Assembly (NCBI GenBank): GCA_016794465.1
Contig: JAEUKA010000102.1
Coordinates: 1-64,000, forward strand
Length of the DNA stretch: 64,000 nucleotides
From: Myxococcales bacterium
Lineage (GTDB): Bacteria > Myxococcota_A > Polyangia > Palsa-1104 > JAEUJZ01
Reading direction: 5' to 3'
Positions 27,301 through 35,199 of the stretch are shown piece by piece. Position numbers and translations under genes: made by a program. Numbering within the stretch: the first letter of the stretch is position 1; each line of letters opens with the position of its first letter. A model generated the notes under the pieces. That model was not told where the DNA came from. It was given only the letters and a program-made list of their open reading frames with translations, and made no database searches.

Positions 27301-28889
27301 TCGAGTCGCATGTCGAAGGCTGGGAGCTGGCCGGGGTGCACGAAGACGGCATCGCCGACAGCAACCTGCAGCTGTCACGGATCGAGAAGAACCGCAGCGA
27401 AGGACCGGCGCAGCTTCAGCCGGGGACGCTGCCGCCGCTGGTGCGGGTCGAGCGCTCGATCCTGATTGGCATGCAGTGGGAAGTCGAGACGCGGGTGCGG
27501 CGGCTGACCCCAGACGGCAGCGCGGTCGTCATCGAGGTGCCGCTTCTGCCCGGCGAGCAGGTCACGACTGCCGACGTGCGGGTGCAGAACCGCAAGGCGC
27601 TGGTCAACATGGCGCCCGGTGACTCGGAGTTTTCGTGGCACGGCAGCTTGCAGGAAACCGAGCAGCTCGATCTGGTGGCGGCGGCGGTGCCCGAGCTGAC
27701 CGAGCAGTGGCGGCTGCAGGTCAGTCCGATGTTTCACGCCGAGCTGACCGGGATTCCCTCGCTGCATCCCGAGCGGGCCGAGACAGCGCGGGAGCCGATC
27801 TGGTGGCCGTGGCCGGGCGAGAAGGTCGGGATTGCGGTGTCGCGGCCTGCGGCCAAGACCGGGGCGACGCTGACGATTGATCTGGCGCGGATCGAGCTGC
27901 GGCCCGGGCTGCGGACCACCGACGCGACGCTGCACATGCGGCTGCGCTCGAGCCGGGGCGGTCAGCACACCATCAAGCTTCCTGAGGGGGCGACGGTCGA
28001 GGCGCTGACCCTCGACGGCAACCAGCGGCCAGTCCAGCAGAGCGGGCGGGAGCTTCAGCTTCAGCTAAGCCCCGGCAGCCAGCAGTTCGACGTGAAGTGG
28101 CGTCAGCCCGGCGGTCAAGGGCTGCGCTTTCTGACGCCCGAGGTCGATCTGGGCGCGCAGATGGTCAACGTCGAGCTGAACCTGCGGCTGGGCGATGGTC
28201 GCTGGGTGCTGCTGTGCTCGGGTCCGCGCCTGGGGCCGGCGGTGCTGTTCTGGGGGCAGCTGGTGATCCTGATCGTGCTGTCGCTCATCCTGGGACGGGT
28301 GCGGTTTACGCCGCTGCGGGCGCAGCACTGGCTGCTGCTCGGGCTGGGGCTGTTGCAGGTGCCGCTCTCGACCGGCGCGGTGGTGATGGGCTGGTTTCTG
28401 GCGATCGGCTATCGGCAGAGCGGTCCCGAGGTCAAGCACTGGGCGCTGTTCAATCTGCGGCAGCTTGGGCTGCTGTGGTGGACGGTGATGGCGATGATCG
28501 GCCTGGCCGAGGCGGTGCGGATTGGCCTGACCGTCTGCCCCGAGATGGCGATCCTCGGCAACGGCAGCCAAGGCGGCAGCGACACCCTGCTGCGCTGGTA
28601 TGCCGATCGTGCCGATGGCGAGCTGCCCCGCGCGGTGGTCTTCTCGCTGCCGGTGCTCTCGTATCGGCTGTTCATGCTGCTGTGGTCGCTGCTGCTCGCG
28701 GTCAGCCTGGTCGGCTACCTGCCGTGGGCCTATCGCGCCTTTAGTGCCTGGGGCCTGTGGCGCCCGATTCCGCCCCTGTTCCGCCGCCGCAAAGCCGCCG
28801 CCAAGTCGGACGACGACTCGGTCACCCAAGCCATCGAGATCGACCGCTCCCCCGGGTCCGACCCCGACCCCACCCCCAACCCCAAGTAA
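24321..28889 (+). CDS. Very large membrane protein with an internally duplicated module
   Basis: The 1522-aa product starts at the ATG five bases after GGGAG. It has a signal peptide (VVLGLLLAVILPTS), then a large extracytoplasmic strand-rich region. A membrane block follows at about residues 530-625 (LFLTLLAAMGVWRLF, VLAVLLFEALHRVL, VAAVLVVLAFSTG). Next are a Gly/Lys-rich linker, two more helices near 820-875 (the second looks like an internal signal, LLLGLGLLLSPQVARA), a second extracytoplasmic region, and a C-terminal helix cluster from about 1305. Cys-containing modules after each signal-like segment resemble each other: LPGSGKHWPQDVRVDGQPA versus LPGSASQWLPEQVILDGVPA. No catalytic motif is recognised. 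It may be an envelope-spanning scaffold. Confidence 0.78.
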   Translation: MCRAKSGLWRVVLGLLLAVILPTSTIDGVGAGVGAAWARPGLFVRPGQNPGWTAAPAATGGGDGAAAALVSALWAGRASPAVPDSLKPWVPWVLHDNEQALCPKLLGGESSEPVCAWPSRLRLELRDKGGGFVAVVRTYRRIALALPGSGKHWPQDVRVDGQPAVVLAEDGVDDEDAVPQVTVGPGSHMILGSFQWDELPESLEVPKDVGILTLVVGGNQILHPNRDDDGRVFLQKEEGGEEEEDTLDLTVHRKLTDGVPVQLTTRIELRVSGKRREVSFERALPEHFVPMRIDGPLPARLESTGTLRIQVRPGSHVITITARHQGPAIEVTRPQSPARWPADEAWVFEAQPAARIVTIEGVDSLDPQQTTLPDGWKKLPCYSVHAGNTVKLSVQRLGDSQPLPDELRLDRQIFLDFDGQGFTASDRITGTLHRAWRIEASAPTELGRVSIAGKDQLVTIGKESGRAGVELRQGLLKLSADSRIPFAAEISAVGWNADFHEVRAMLHLPPGWQLFHGSGADDIPDTWLRRYHLMSLFLTLLAAMGVWRLFGTRWSAVTLLGLLLACPVSEAPHVAVLAVLLFEALHRVLPEGRARSVVGAGRWLARVAAVLVVLAFSTGQLRRGLYPAVERPGAQEMIFDTLTTPPPAQQVQEQTKSLARTFARDSALGNDAESAMGGLVGSGPGGGGAAEQDQKLMVLGSIGRGAVQTDEPEEKQGRKSKPKMKLEKSDDLDALLDSTGGRSDGVSGLLKSSGNINQGYAQKKGGYQRSRNVNFEFDPKAVVQTGPGLPRWSWVSHSIQFSGPVERTQTLRLWLIPPGVNLMLALLQVALLALLTVRLWGKSLPPLDGLRSAGPVLALLLGLGLLLSPQVARADLPSEDLLNELKDRLLKEPECSPHCASSSRMYLDAQAKVLRLRIEVSAAAQTAVPLPGSASQWLPEQVILDGVPATALSQREQGRLYLVVPPGNHQIILEGRLPARPTVQIELPLLPRRVESHVEGWELAGVHEDGIADSNLQLSRIEKNRSEGPAQLQPGTLPPLVRVERSILIGMQWEVETRVRRLTPDGSAVVIEVPLLPGEQVTTADVRVQNRKALVNMAPGDSEFSWHGSLQETEQLDLVAAAVPELTEQWRLQVSPMFHAELTGIPSLHPERAETAREPIWWPWPGEKVGIAVSRPAAKTGATLTIDLARIELRPGLRTTDATLHMRLRSSRGGQHTIKLPEGATVEALTLDGNQRPVQQSGRELQLQLSPGSQQFDVKWRQPGGQGLRFLTPEVDLGAQMVNVELNLRLGDGRWVLLCSGPRLGPAVLFWGQLVILIVLSLILGRVRFTPLRAQHWLLLGLGLLQVPLSTGAVVMGWFLAIGYRQSGPEVKHWALFNLRQLGLLWWTVMAMIGLAEAVRIGLTVCPEMAILGNGSQGGSDTLLRWYADRADGELPRAVVFSLPVLSYRLFMLLWSLLLAVSLVGYLPWAYRAFSAWGLWRPIPPLFRRRKAAAKSDDDSVTQAIEIDRSPGSDPDPTPNPK

Positions 28890-28940
28890 CCCCGCCCACG
28901 AGGAACCCGAGCACTCGCCGCTCTCGCATCCCAAGCCGCC

Positions 28941-29234
28941 GTCACGCCATGACGGCAGGTCGTCACGCCATGACAGCGGGTCGTCATGGCATGCGGAGGG
29001 CTCGTCATGGCATGCGGAGGGCTCGTCATGGCATGCGGACGGCTCGTCATGGCATGCGGAGGGCTCGTCATGGCATGCGGAGGGCTCGTCACGCCATGCG
29101 GAGGGCTCGTCATGGCATGCGGAGGGCTCGTCATGGCATGACAGCGGGTGCGCATGGCATGACAGCGGGTGCGCATGGCGTGACAGCGGGTGCGCATGGC
29201 ATGACAGCGGGTGCGCGGGGCGTGACGGGCGTTG
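28941..29234. repeat. Fourteen tandem 21-bp units between convergent genes
   Basis: Units run without gaps from 28941 to 29234. Units 3-9 are mostly GTCATGGCATGCGGAGGG plus CTC. Units 1, 2 and 10-13 end in ACAGCGGGT or a close variant, and unit 14 is degenerate. Because 21 is divisible by three, open frames run through on both strands and give low-complexity peptides (HAEGSSW or HDEPSAC types). These have no credible starts and are rejected as genes. Most units contain the palindrome GCATGC or the dyad CATGGCATG. The array fills the 353-bp gap between the stop codons of two convergent genes. Confidence 0.92.
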
Positions 29235-29242
29235 GTCCGCCG

Positions 29243-30772
29243 CTACTGTGGGGGGATCTCGCGGAGCTTGGCTTCGATTCGGGGGCTTTGGCCGGGCTGG
29301 GGGACGAGGAGGGCGCGGGAGGGCTCGTAGCCGTCTTTGACGATCTCGATGCTCAGCGGCTCGGGCTTGCCGGATCGGACGAGGCGCTTGGGGGTGTTGC
29401 CCTGGAGCTGGCCGTTGACGCGGATCTCGGCGCCGCGCGGGTCCGAGTCGATGTAGACCGACCACTCGCTGCCGGAGCGGGTGATCAGCACCAGGGCGGC
29501 GATGGCGATCGACAGGAAACCGGCGATCAGCAGTCCCATGAACAGGGGCCGGCGCATGATCGGCAGCGGTCCGCTGTTGCGGGCCACTTGGGTGCGGTTC
29601 GACAGATCGACGCGAATGCTGGTGCTGCCGCCGACGAGCTGGCCGCCCGACTGAAGGTTGAAGCGCTGGCTGACGCCGGTCTGGATGCGCTGGCTGATGT
29701 AGGCGTTCTGGCCGCCGACGTTGGTGTTGCCGCTGCGCCACGGGCCTTGCGCGGCAGCGGCGGCAGAGGGGAGCGGCTCATCAAGCTCGGGCACCTGCAG
29801 CAGATCGATCTGTTGCCAGCGCAGGACGTGGGACTGCCAGCCCTCGATGCGATGACCGAGGGTGGTCGCGACGATCTGACCGAGCTGAGGCGCCACCTGG
29901 GCACCCTGCAAGATCGCCGCTGACTCGGTTTCGAGCGCCCGCCGCATCGCGAGCGCGGTCGGAAAGCGCTCCTCTTTGCGCGGCGACATCGCTTGCAGCA
30001 CCACCTTGGTCAGCCCCATCGGAACGGGTCGCTTGGTCCCCGGCAGCGGCGGCGGATCATCACTCTCGGGCACGGGCAGCGTCTCGCCGGAAAGCAGCTC
30101 CCACAGCAGGGCCCCAAGGCTGTAGATGTCGGCGGTGCGGTCGATGTTGGGGACGATGCCGGCGTGGATCTGGGCGCGTAGCTCGGGTGCCATGTAGGCC
30201 ATCCGGCGCTGCAGCCGCGCGGGCACGGCGACGTTGGTGACGGTGGCGTTGCGCGTCCCCAGGCAGCCGTAGTCGATGATCTTGATCTTGCCCTCCATGT
30301 CGACGAGCAGGCTCTCGGCAGAGAACTGGCCGTGGACGACCTCGACGGTCTGGCCGGTCATGTCGTAGCGCTCGTGACCGTAGTGAAGGGCTTCGCAGGC
30401 CGAGAGGACCAGATACACCGCCTGCTGGATGGACAGGATGCCGACTTGCTGGGAGCGCAGGACCTCACGCAGGGGCACGCCGAACACGAACTCGGTGGCC
30501 ATGAACGGGCTGCCATCGGGCAGGACGCCGGCATCGTGCAGCCAGGCGATGCTCTGGTGCTGAAGCAGTGCGGCGCTGCGCTGCTCGTCTAGGAACAGCC
30601 GTACGGCATCGGGTCGCTGGGAGATGCTCGCGTCGAGGATGCGCACCGCCAGGGGTTGCCAGCCCGCCTGTCCCTCGGTGACCTCGCAGCCGATGTAGAC
30701 CGTGCCCAGCGTGCCAGCGCCGACTTCAGCAAAGAGGACATAGGAACCGGCGCGGAAGGGAAATTGCGGCAT
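29243..30772 (-). CDS. Kinase-fold protein lacking catalytic residues (pseudokinase) with PEGA domain
   Basis: The 509-aa protein has a Hanks-kinase fold: glycine loop VGAGTLGTVYIG, helix-C-like FLDEQRSAALLQHQSIAWLHDAG, and C-lobe MAYMAPELRAQ and DIYSLGALLWELLSGE. Key residues are changed. The VAIK lysine is Arg (PLAVRIL), and HRDLKPEN is replaced by VHGQFSAESL near residue 144, losing Asp, Lys and Asn. DFG is DYG. It should therefore be a pseudokinase. A transmembrane helix (LFMGLLIAGFLSIAIAALVL) precedes a C-terminal PEGA domain (WSVYIDSDPRGAEIRVNGQLQG). The ATG at 30772 was preferred; a TTG at 30784 is possible. The cytoplasmic part may bind partners while PEGA contacts the envelope. Confidence 0.88.
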   Translation of the reverse strand: MPQFPFRAGSYVLFAEVGAGTLGTVYIGCEVTEGQAGWQPLAVRILDASISQRPDAVRLFLDEQRSAALLQHQSIAWLHDAGVLPDGSPFMATEFVFGVPLREVLRSQQVGILSIQQAVYLVLSACEALHYGHERYDMTGQTVEVVHGQFSAESLLVDMEGKIKIIDYGCLGTRNATVTNVAVPARLQRRMAYMAPELRAQIHAGIVPNIDRTADIYSLGALLWELLSGETLPVPESDDPPPLPGTKRPVPMGLTKVVLQAMSPRKEERFPTALAMRRALETESAAILQGAQVAPQLGQIVATTLGHRIEGWQSHVLRWQQIDLLQVPELDEPLPSAAAAAQGPWRSGNTNVGGQNAYISQRIQTGVSQRFNLQSGGQLVGGSTSIRVDLSNRTQVARNSGPLPIMRRPLFMGLLIAGFLSIAIAALVLITRSGSEWSVYIDSDPRGAEIRVNGQLQGNTPKRLVRSGKPEPLSIEIVKDGYEPSRALLVPQPGQSPRIEAKLREIPPQ

Positions 30773-30973
30773 GGGGCAACCCAATTTTCTTCCACTTTTT
30801 AGTCCGAAGTCAACCGCTTACGACGGAAAACCACGAACTCCCAGCCAGGAACTACTGTGGCCGCTGGCGATGTCGGGGACTGACGCGCTCGCCCGCCTGG
30901 GGTGACCTTCGAGCAGCCTGGCCTGGTGTCGGAGGGGCTTGTCGGGGGGCGGGGGTTTTGCTTTGATGCGGGG

Positions 30974-32125
30974 ATGCTGACGACATTCTTCCGTGAGGAA
31001 CACGAGCTGTTTCGTAAGTCGGTTTCGCAGTACCTCGAAAAGGAGGTTGCGCCCCATGTCGAAGAGTGGGAGGCAAACGAGCTCTTCCCGCGTGAGGTCT
31101 TTCGGCGCTGTGGCGAGCTAGGCTTCCTGGGCGCGCACTATCCCGAGGATGTTGGCGGTGCGGGCGGGGACTGGTGGTACGCGGCGGCGTGGGGCGAGGC
31201 GCTGGTCAAGAGTCGCTGTGCCGGCCTGGCGATGGCGCTGATGGTCCAGAGCGACATGGCGACGCCAATCATCGGCGAGCTGGGCACCCGGGAGCAGAAG
31301 GACGAGTTCTTGGCGCCGGCCCTGCGGGGCGAGAAGATCGCGGCGCTCGGTGTCTCGGAGCCCAATGCCGGCAGCGATGTGGCATCGATTCGCACCACCG
31401 CTCGCCGGGTCGAAGGCGACTATGTCATCAACGGCGCCAAGTGCTGGATCACCAACGGCACCCGCGCCGACTTCATCACCCTGGCGGTGCGCACCGGCGC
31501 CGAGAACTCCGGCTTTGGCGGCGTGTCGCTCGTCACCTTCCCGACCGATGTCAAGGGCTTCAAGGTCACCCGCAAGATCAAGAAGATGGGCAACCATGCC
31601 TCGGACACCGCCGAGCTGTCGTTCGAGGACTGCCGCATCCCCGCCCGCTATCTCCTCGGTGAGGAGAACCACGGCTTCTACTACATCATGATGAACTTCC
31701 AGGGCGAGCGGCTGATTGCCGCCGTCAGCGCAGTGGCCGGTGCGCAGCAGTGCCTGGATGAGACGATCAAGTACACCCAGGACCGCACCGCGTTTGGTCG
31801 ACCGATCCTCAAGTTCCAGGTCTGGCGCCACACCTTCGCCGAGCTGGCCACGCAGATCGAAGCCGCGCGCTGGCTGACCTACCGCGCCGTTGACCTCTAT
31901 AACCGCAAGGAAGAGGCGGTCAAAGAGATCACCATGGCCAAGCTGTTCGCCGGCGAGCTGGCCATCAAGGTCGCCGACCGCTGCGTCCAAGCCCACGGTG
32001 GCTACGGCTATGCCGAAGAGTTCCCGATTGCGCGCTACTACCGTGACGTACGGCTGGTCACCATCGGCGGCGGCACCAGCGAAGTGATGAAAGAGATCCT
32101 CTCGAAGCGCCTCGGCTGGGGCTAG
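30974..32125 (+). CDS. Acyl-CoA dehydrogenase
   Basis: The 383-aa flavoenzyme oxidises acyl-CoA thioesters at C2-C3. It has the ACAD signatures GVSEPNAGSDVASIRTTA and GGYGYAEEFPIARYYRDVR, and the FAD-domain segment KCWITNGTRADF. A Glu in FQGERLIAAV is at the position of the catalytic base in isovaleryl- and long-chain-type enzymes. The MCAD-type Glu site near the C-terminus reads IGGGTSE, with Gly in place of Glu. Substrate preference cannot be told from sequence alone. The start was placed at the ATG at 30974, just before MLTTFFREEHELFRKSV. The frame is open upstream without a better start. A strong hairpin follows the stop. Confidence 0.93.
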   Translation: MLTTFFREEHELFRKSVSQYLEKEVAPHVEEWEANELFPREVFRRCGELGFLGAHYPEDVGGAGGDWWYAAAWGEALVKSRCAGLAMALMVQSDMATPIIGELGTREQKDEFLAPALRGEKIAALGVSEPNAGSDVASIRTTARRVEGDYVINGAKCWITNGTRADFITLAVRTGAENSGFGGVSLVTFPTDVKGFKVTRKIKKMGNHASDTAELSFEDCRIPARYLLGEENHGFYYIMMNFQGERLIAAVSAVAGAQQCLDETIKYTQDRTAFGRPILKFQVWRHTFAELATQIEAARWLTYRAVDLYNRKEEAVKEITMAKLFAGELAIKVADRCVQAHGGYGYAEEFPIARYYRDVRLVTIGGGTSEVMKEILSKRLGWG

Positions 32126-32127
32126 GC

Positions 32128-32157
32128 CGAAAAGTACTGCTCGATCAGTACTTTTCG
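32128..32157 (+). terminator. Hairpin after the acyl-CoA dehydrogenase gene
   Basis: CGAAAAGTACTG and CAGTACTTTTCG form a perfect 12-bp stem with a 6-base loop, starting two bases after the stop codon. The A/T tracts are inside the stem and no separate T-run follows, so it may terminate transcription in either direction or stabilise the 3' end. Confidence 0.7.
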
Positions 32158-32181
32158 CTGTGGATCGGTGGGGGGGGGCCG

Positions 32182-33849
32182 CTACGAGCGGTTGTTGATG
32201 ATGGCTACGTGGACGCGGGCTTCTTCGGCGAGCGCTTGACCCTGTTTGTCGCGGGTCCGGTCCTTCTCGATCTGCTCGGCAATCGCCTTGAGCACGTCCG
32301 CATCTGCCTTGGTCGCCGTACGGGTCAGCGCGAACATGATCGCCGACCGCACCGCCGTGTCCTTGTGGCCGACGTACTTCTTCAGCACCGGCACTGCATC
32401 GTGACCGAGCCGCGACAGCGAGAACGCCGCCCGCTCTGCCTTCGGGCTATTTTCCACCTTCGCATCCGCGTCCGGCGGCATCCCCAGGTACTTGTCGTAG
32501 CAAGCGATGTCTTTCTTGCACTCGGACGCTACCTTGGTACGGGCAATCGCCGTCTCGAAGTACTTCTTGATGTCCACGATGTCGGCGGGGATGGTCTTGT
32601 AGATCGGCTCGAGGATCGCGGACTCATCCTTGTCGGTGAGGCGCGAGGCCTGCGTCACCGCATAGGCCACCAGCGTCGCCTTGTTGGTATCAAGCTCCGG
32701 CATCTCGTCTTTGTTCTTGGCCGGCGTCAAAAACGGCGTCTTGGCAATCTGGAACAGCACCGGCAGGGCGCTCATGTCGCCCATCATGTTCAGGCCTTCC
32801 GCTGCCGCCGCCCGGTGCTTCGGATCGCGCTTGCCATCGCTGAGCACGCCCAGCATCGCCTTCGTCGCCGACTGATCGCCAATCTGACCGAGCGCCTGTA
32901 GCACCGCCTGATGACCCGACACACCCGGCATGCCATCTGGACCGTTGGTCAGCCCGTCGTCCTTCTTCGCCAGCTCAGCGAGCAGCGCCGGCACGGCCTT
33001 CTTGCTGCGGATGTCGCCGAGGATGATCGCGGTCTTCTGCACCACGATACCGGTCACGAACTTGTACTTCTTGGCGTCCGCCTCTACGTCGGTGTTCTTG
33101 CGCTGCATCGTCTCGATGAGCTTTTCGACCGCAGGCTCGCCGATGCGCACCAGACCAAGCCGGCACTCTTGGAACATGTCGTTGCCGCGACCGGTCATCC
33201 ACAGGCCCCGGACCAGCGACTTGACCGACCTTGGATCAGCAAAGTCAGCCAGCACTTTGGCGGTGGTCTTGTTGATAAAGAAGTCCTGATCGTCGGCGCT
33301 TGTCTCGAGGATCTCGTTGAGCGTCTCGACCGCCGACGGATCTTTGACCGCCGCCAGGGCCTTGATTGACTCGATGCGAGCGACGTTGGCACGCGAGCGA
33401 ATCGACAGCTTCTTAGAGGCCGCTTTCTTGAGAGCCGGCACCGCTTTCTTGGCGGCTTCCCGGCCTTTGTCGTCGCGCTCGGCGATGTCTTGCAAGCCGT
33501 TGGCAGCGACGATCGCCATGTCATACGTCTCGTCGGAGTAGTCGAGCTGCTCGGCAAACAGCTCCACCGCCTTGTCAGTCCGGATCTTCGAGATGGTCCG
33601 CAGAACCTCGGGGTCCGGCGTCTTCTTGAACTTGGCTGCGAGTGCCTCGTAGGCCGGCTCGCCCTTTTCCTTCAGACGGGCCAGCTGCCGCAGCGCCTCT
33701 TTCTGCTCTCGGGGGTTGTCGAGCTTGCTGACCCAGCTCTTGGGATCATCCGGATCTTCGGGACAGCCGGTCAGGGTGAACGTGCTCAAGGTCAGGGCAA
33801 AGCCGAGGGCAACAGGTTGCGCCCACAGGGTACGGCTCCGTCTTAACAT
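32182..33849 (-). CDS. HEAT-repeat lipoprotein
   Basis: The 555-aa protein starts at an ATG preceded by AGGAG. It has a lipoprotein signal ending TLSTFTLTGC. The body is a series of alpha-helical HEAT-like repeats, for example SAEALNEILETSADDQ, DIRSKKAVPALLAELAKKDDG and GHQAVLQALGQIGDQSATKAMLGVL, arranged as a superhelical scaffold. Two short Cys-containing segments (ASECKKDIACYDKYLG) lie near residue 450. There is no enzymatic motif. It is 210 bp upstream of the ExbD-ExbD-ExbB genes on the same strand in map order, but those genes are transcribed before it rather than after it, so any link is positional. It probably works as a periplasmic interaction protein. Confidence 0.85.
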   Translation of the reverse strand: MLRRSRTLWAQPVALGFALTLSTFTLTGCPEDPDDPKSWVSKLDNPREQKEALRQLARLKEKGEPAYEALAAKFKKTPDPEVLRTISKIRTDKAVELFAEQLDYSDETYDMAIVAANGLQDIAERDDKGREAAKKAVPALKKAASKKLSIRSRANVARIESIKALAAVKDPSAVETLNEILETSADDQDFFINKTTAKVLADFADPRSVKSLVRGLWMTGRGNDMFQECRLGLVRIGEPAVEKLIETMQRKNTDVEADAKKYKFVTGIVVQKTAIILGDIRSKKAVPALLAELAKKDDGLTNGPDGMPGVSGHQAVLQALGQIGDQSATKAMLGVLSDGKRDPKHRAAAAEGLNMMGDMSALPVLFQIAKTPFLTPAKNKDEMPELDTNKATLVAYAVTQASRLTDKDESAILEPIYKTIPADIVDIKKYFETAIARTKVASECKKDIACYDKYLGMPPDADAKVENSPKAERAAFSLSRLGHDAVPVLKKYVGHKDTAVRSAIMFALTRTATKADADVLKAIAEQIEKDRTRDKQGQALAEEARVHVAIINNRS

Positions 33850-34061
33850 GGCGAACTCCTCGCGCGACGTGCTCAGAATACAAAGCAATCAGGCGCATCC
33901 GCAGCGCGCCGTCGCGGCGTACCACACGCCGCCCCAACAGAATGCCTCTTGGGTGGACCAAAAGGCAAGAACTCGTCCACCGCGTTTTGCGCGGTGAGAT
34001 CCGAATCAGGAGGAGTGGGCAGAGGGGAGAAAGGGAAGAGAGGGGAGGGGACTGGGGTCTG

Positions 34062-34646
34062 TTAGTGAGCCGCTGGCGCCGCGCCCGCCTTCGCCTTTTG
34101 CTGAACGGCGAAGTTGACGTTGTTGTAGCCAGCGACGGTGCAGGTATACATGATCTTCTTGAGGACCTTGAAGTCGATGTTCTTGTCGCCCTGCACGATG
34201 ACCAGGCCCTTCCAGTCATTCGGATCGGGGTGAAGGAGCTTGAAGTTGTTCTTCAGCACCACCAGATCGTCGTGAAGCTGGGGGATCTTCCAGTCCATCG
34301 TTGTCTCACGCGTTAGCTCGCTGGCGTCGGCCTTGGGCTCACCGTTGAGCGTCACCGAGTCTCGCGAGATGGAGATGATCGGCGCCTGCTCCAGATCCTT
34401 GTAGTTCATGGCTTCCGGCAGCGTGACGTTCTTCGATACGGTCAGCAGCTCACCGGATGCGGAGAACGTCTGGAGCAAGAACACGACCAGAATGGTGAGC
34501 ATATCCACCATCGAGGTCAGGTTCAGCTCTGCATAGGAAGACTTCTTTCCCGTGCCGTGCTTCGTAATGAACTTCAGCGGGATGAACTTGCGGAGCCGGG
34601 GCCCCGCTTGTTTGATGAGGCCACCCTTATCAAATGCACTGCTCAT
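34062..34646 (-). CDS. ExbD/TolR-family biopolymer transport protein (second copy)
   Basis: ExbD/TolR proteins use the proton gradient together with ExbB/TolQ to energise envelope processes. This 194-aa copy has an N-terminal cytoplasmic segment and one membrane helix with the conserved proton-path Asp (LTSMVDMLTILVVFLLQ). A periplasmic domain follows, with a VQGDKNIDFKVLKKIMYTCTVAGYNNVNFAV segment typical of the family. It follows the first ExbD gene by two bases and is the last gene of the exbB-exbD-exbD series. The Ala/Lys-rich C-terminus is short. No TonB or TolA/TolB gene is seen nearby, so the partner is unknown. Confidence 0.9.
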   Translation of the reverse strand: MSSAFDKGGLIKQAGPRLRKFIPLKFITKHGTGKKSSYAELNLTSMVDMLTILVVFLLQTFSASGELLTVSKNVTLPEAMNYKDLEQAPIISISRDSVTLNGEPKADASELTRETTMDWKIPQLHDDLVVLKNNFKLLHPDPNDWKGLVIVQGDKNIDFKVLKKIMYTCTVAGYNNVNFAVQQKAKAGAAPAAH

Positions 34647-34648
34647 GG

Positions 34649-35131
34649 TTAGCCTCCCGCTCCCTTGTCCGTCAGTGTGACAGTGGGAAACTTGGCCGAG
34701 ATGGCGATATCCATCGCCTTGATGATCTTGTGATAGACCACCACGTCGTCGGTCTTGATCGTGAGATCTTCCTTGTCGGCGTGATCTTTCTTCGCCTGCG
34801 CCAAGGTATCTGCCAGCTTCACATAGTCAAAGTCATCACCCTTGGCTTCGATCGGAATGCTCTCGCCGGTGGACTTCGAGAATGTGAAGGTGTTGTCCTT
34901 GTTTACAAACAAGGTCAACGTGACCTGATTCGGCTGTGGATCATCGTTCGGAGCACCCTGCGACTTGCTCTTCTGAGTCACGTCCATGCGGGCCAGCTGG
35001 GTCCACACGGCGGTGATGAGAAGGAACGAGATACAGCACGACAAAAGGTCGATGAACGGGACGAGGTTGATAGAGGCATCAAGCGGTTTTTTACCGCCTT
35101 TGCCAGAAGGCGTAGGTGCTGCGCCGCCCAT
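34649..35131 (-). CDS. ExbD/TolR-family biopolymer transport protein (first copy)
   Basis: The 160-aa product has the ExbD layout. A short cytoplasmic start (KKPLDASINLVPFIDLLSCC) carries the conserved Asp at the entry of a single membrane helix (FLLITAVW). A periplasmic domain follows that ends in DDVVVYHKIIKAMDIAISAKFPTVTLT. Two adjacent Cys in the helix are unusual. It lies 68 bp after the ExbB-like gene and 2 bp before the other ExbD. Paired ExbDs with one ExbB are common in Myxococcota motor operons and suggest a heteromeric stator. Confidence 0.9.
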   Translation of the reverse strand: MGGAAPTPSGKGGKKPLDASINLVPFIDLLSCCISFLLITAVWTQLARMDVTQKSKSQGAPNDDPQPNQVTLTLFVNKDNTFTFSKSTGESIPIEAKGDDFDYVKLADTLAQAKKDHADKEDLTIKTDDVVVYHKIIKAMDIAISAKFPTVTLTDKGAGG

Positions 35132-35199
35132 CGTAATTACTCCTTGCTTGGGCTTCTTAGGGCAGACTCTGTCGTCTGCCCCAACCCGTCACCGTCGAA

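Noticed and set aside
28065..29923. Long frames reading through the 21-bp repeats on both strands
   Set aside because: They stay open only because 21 is a multiple of three; the peptides are repetitive and merge into antisense registers of real genes.
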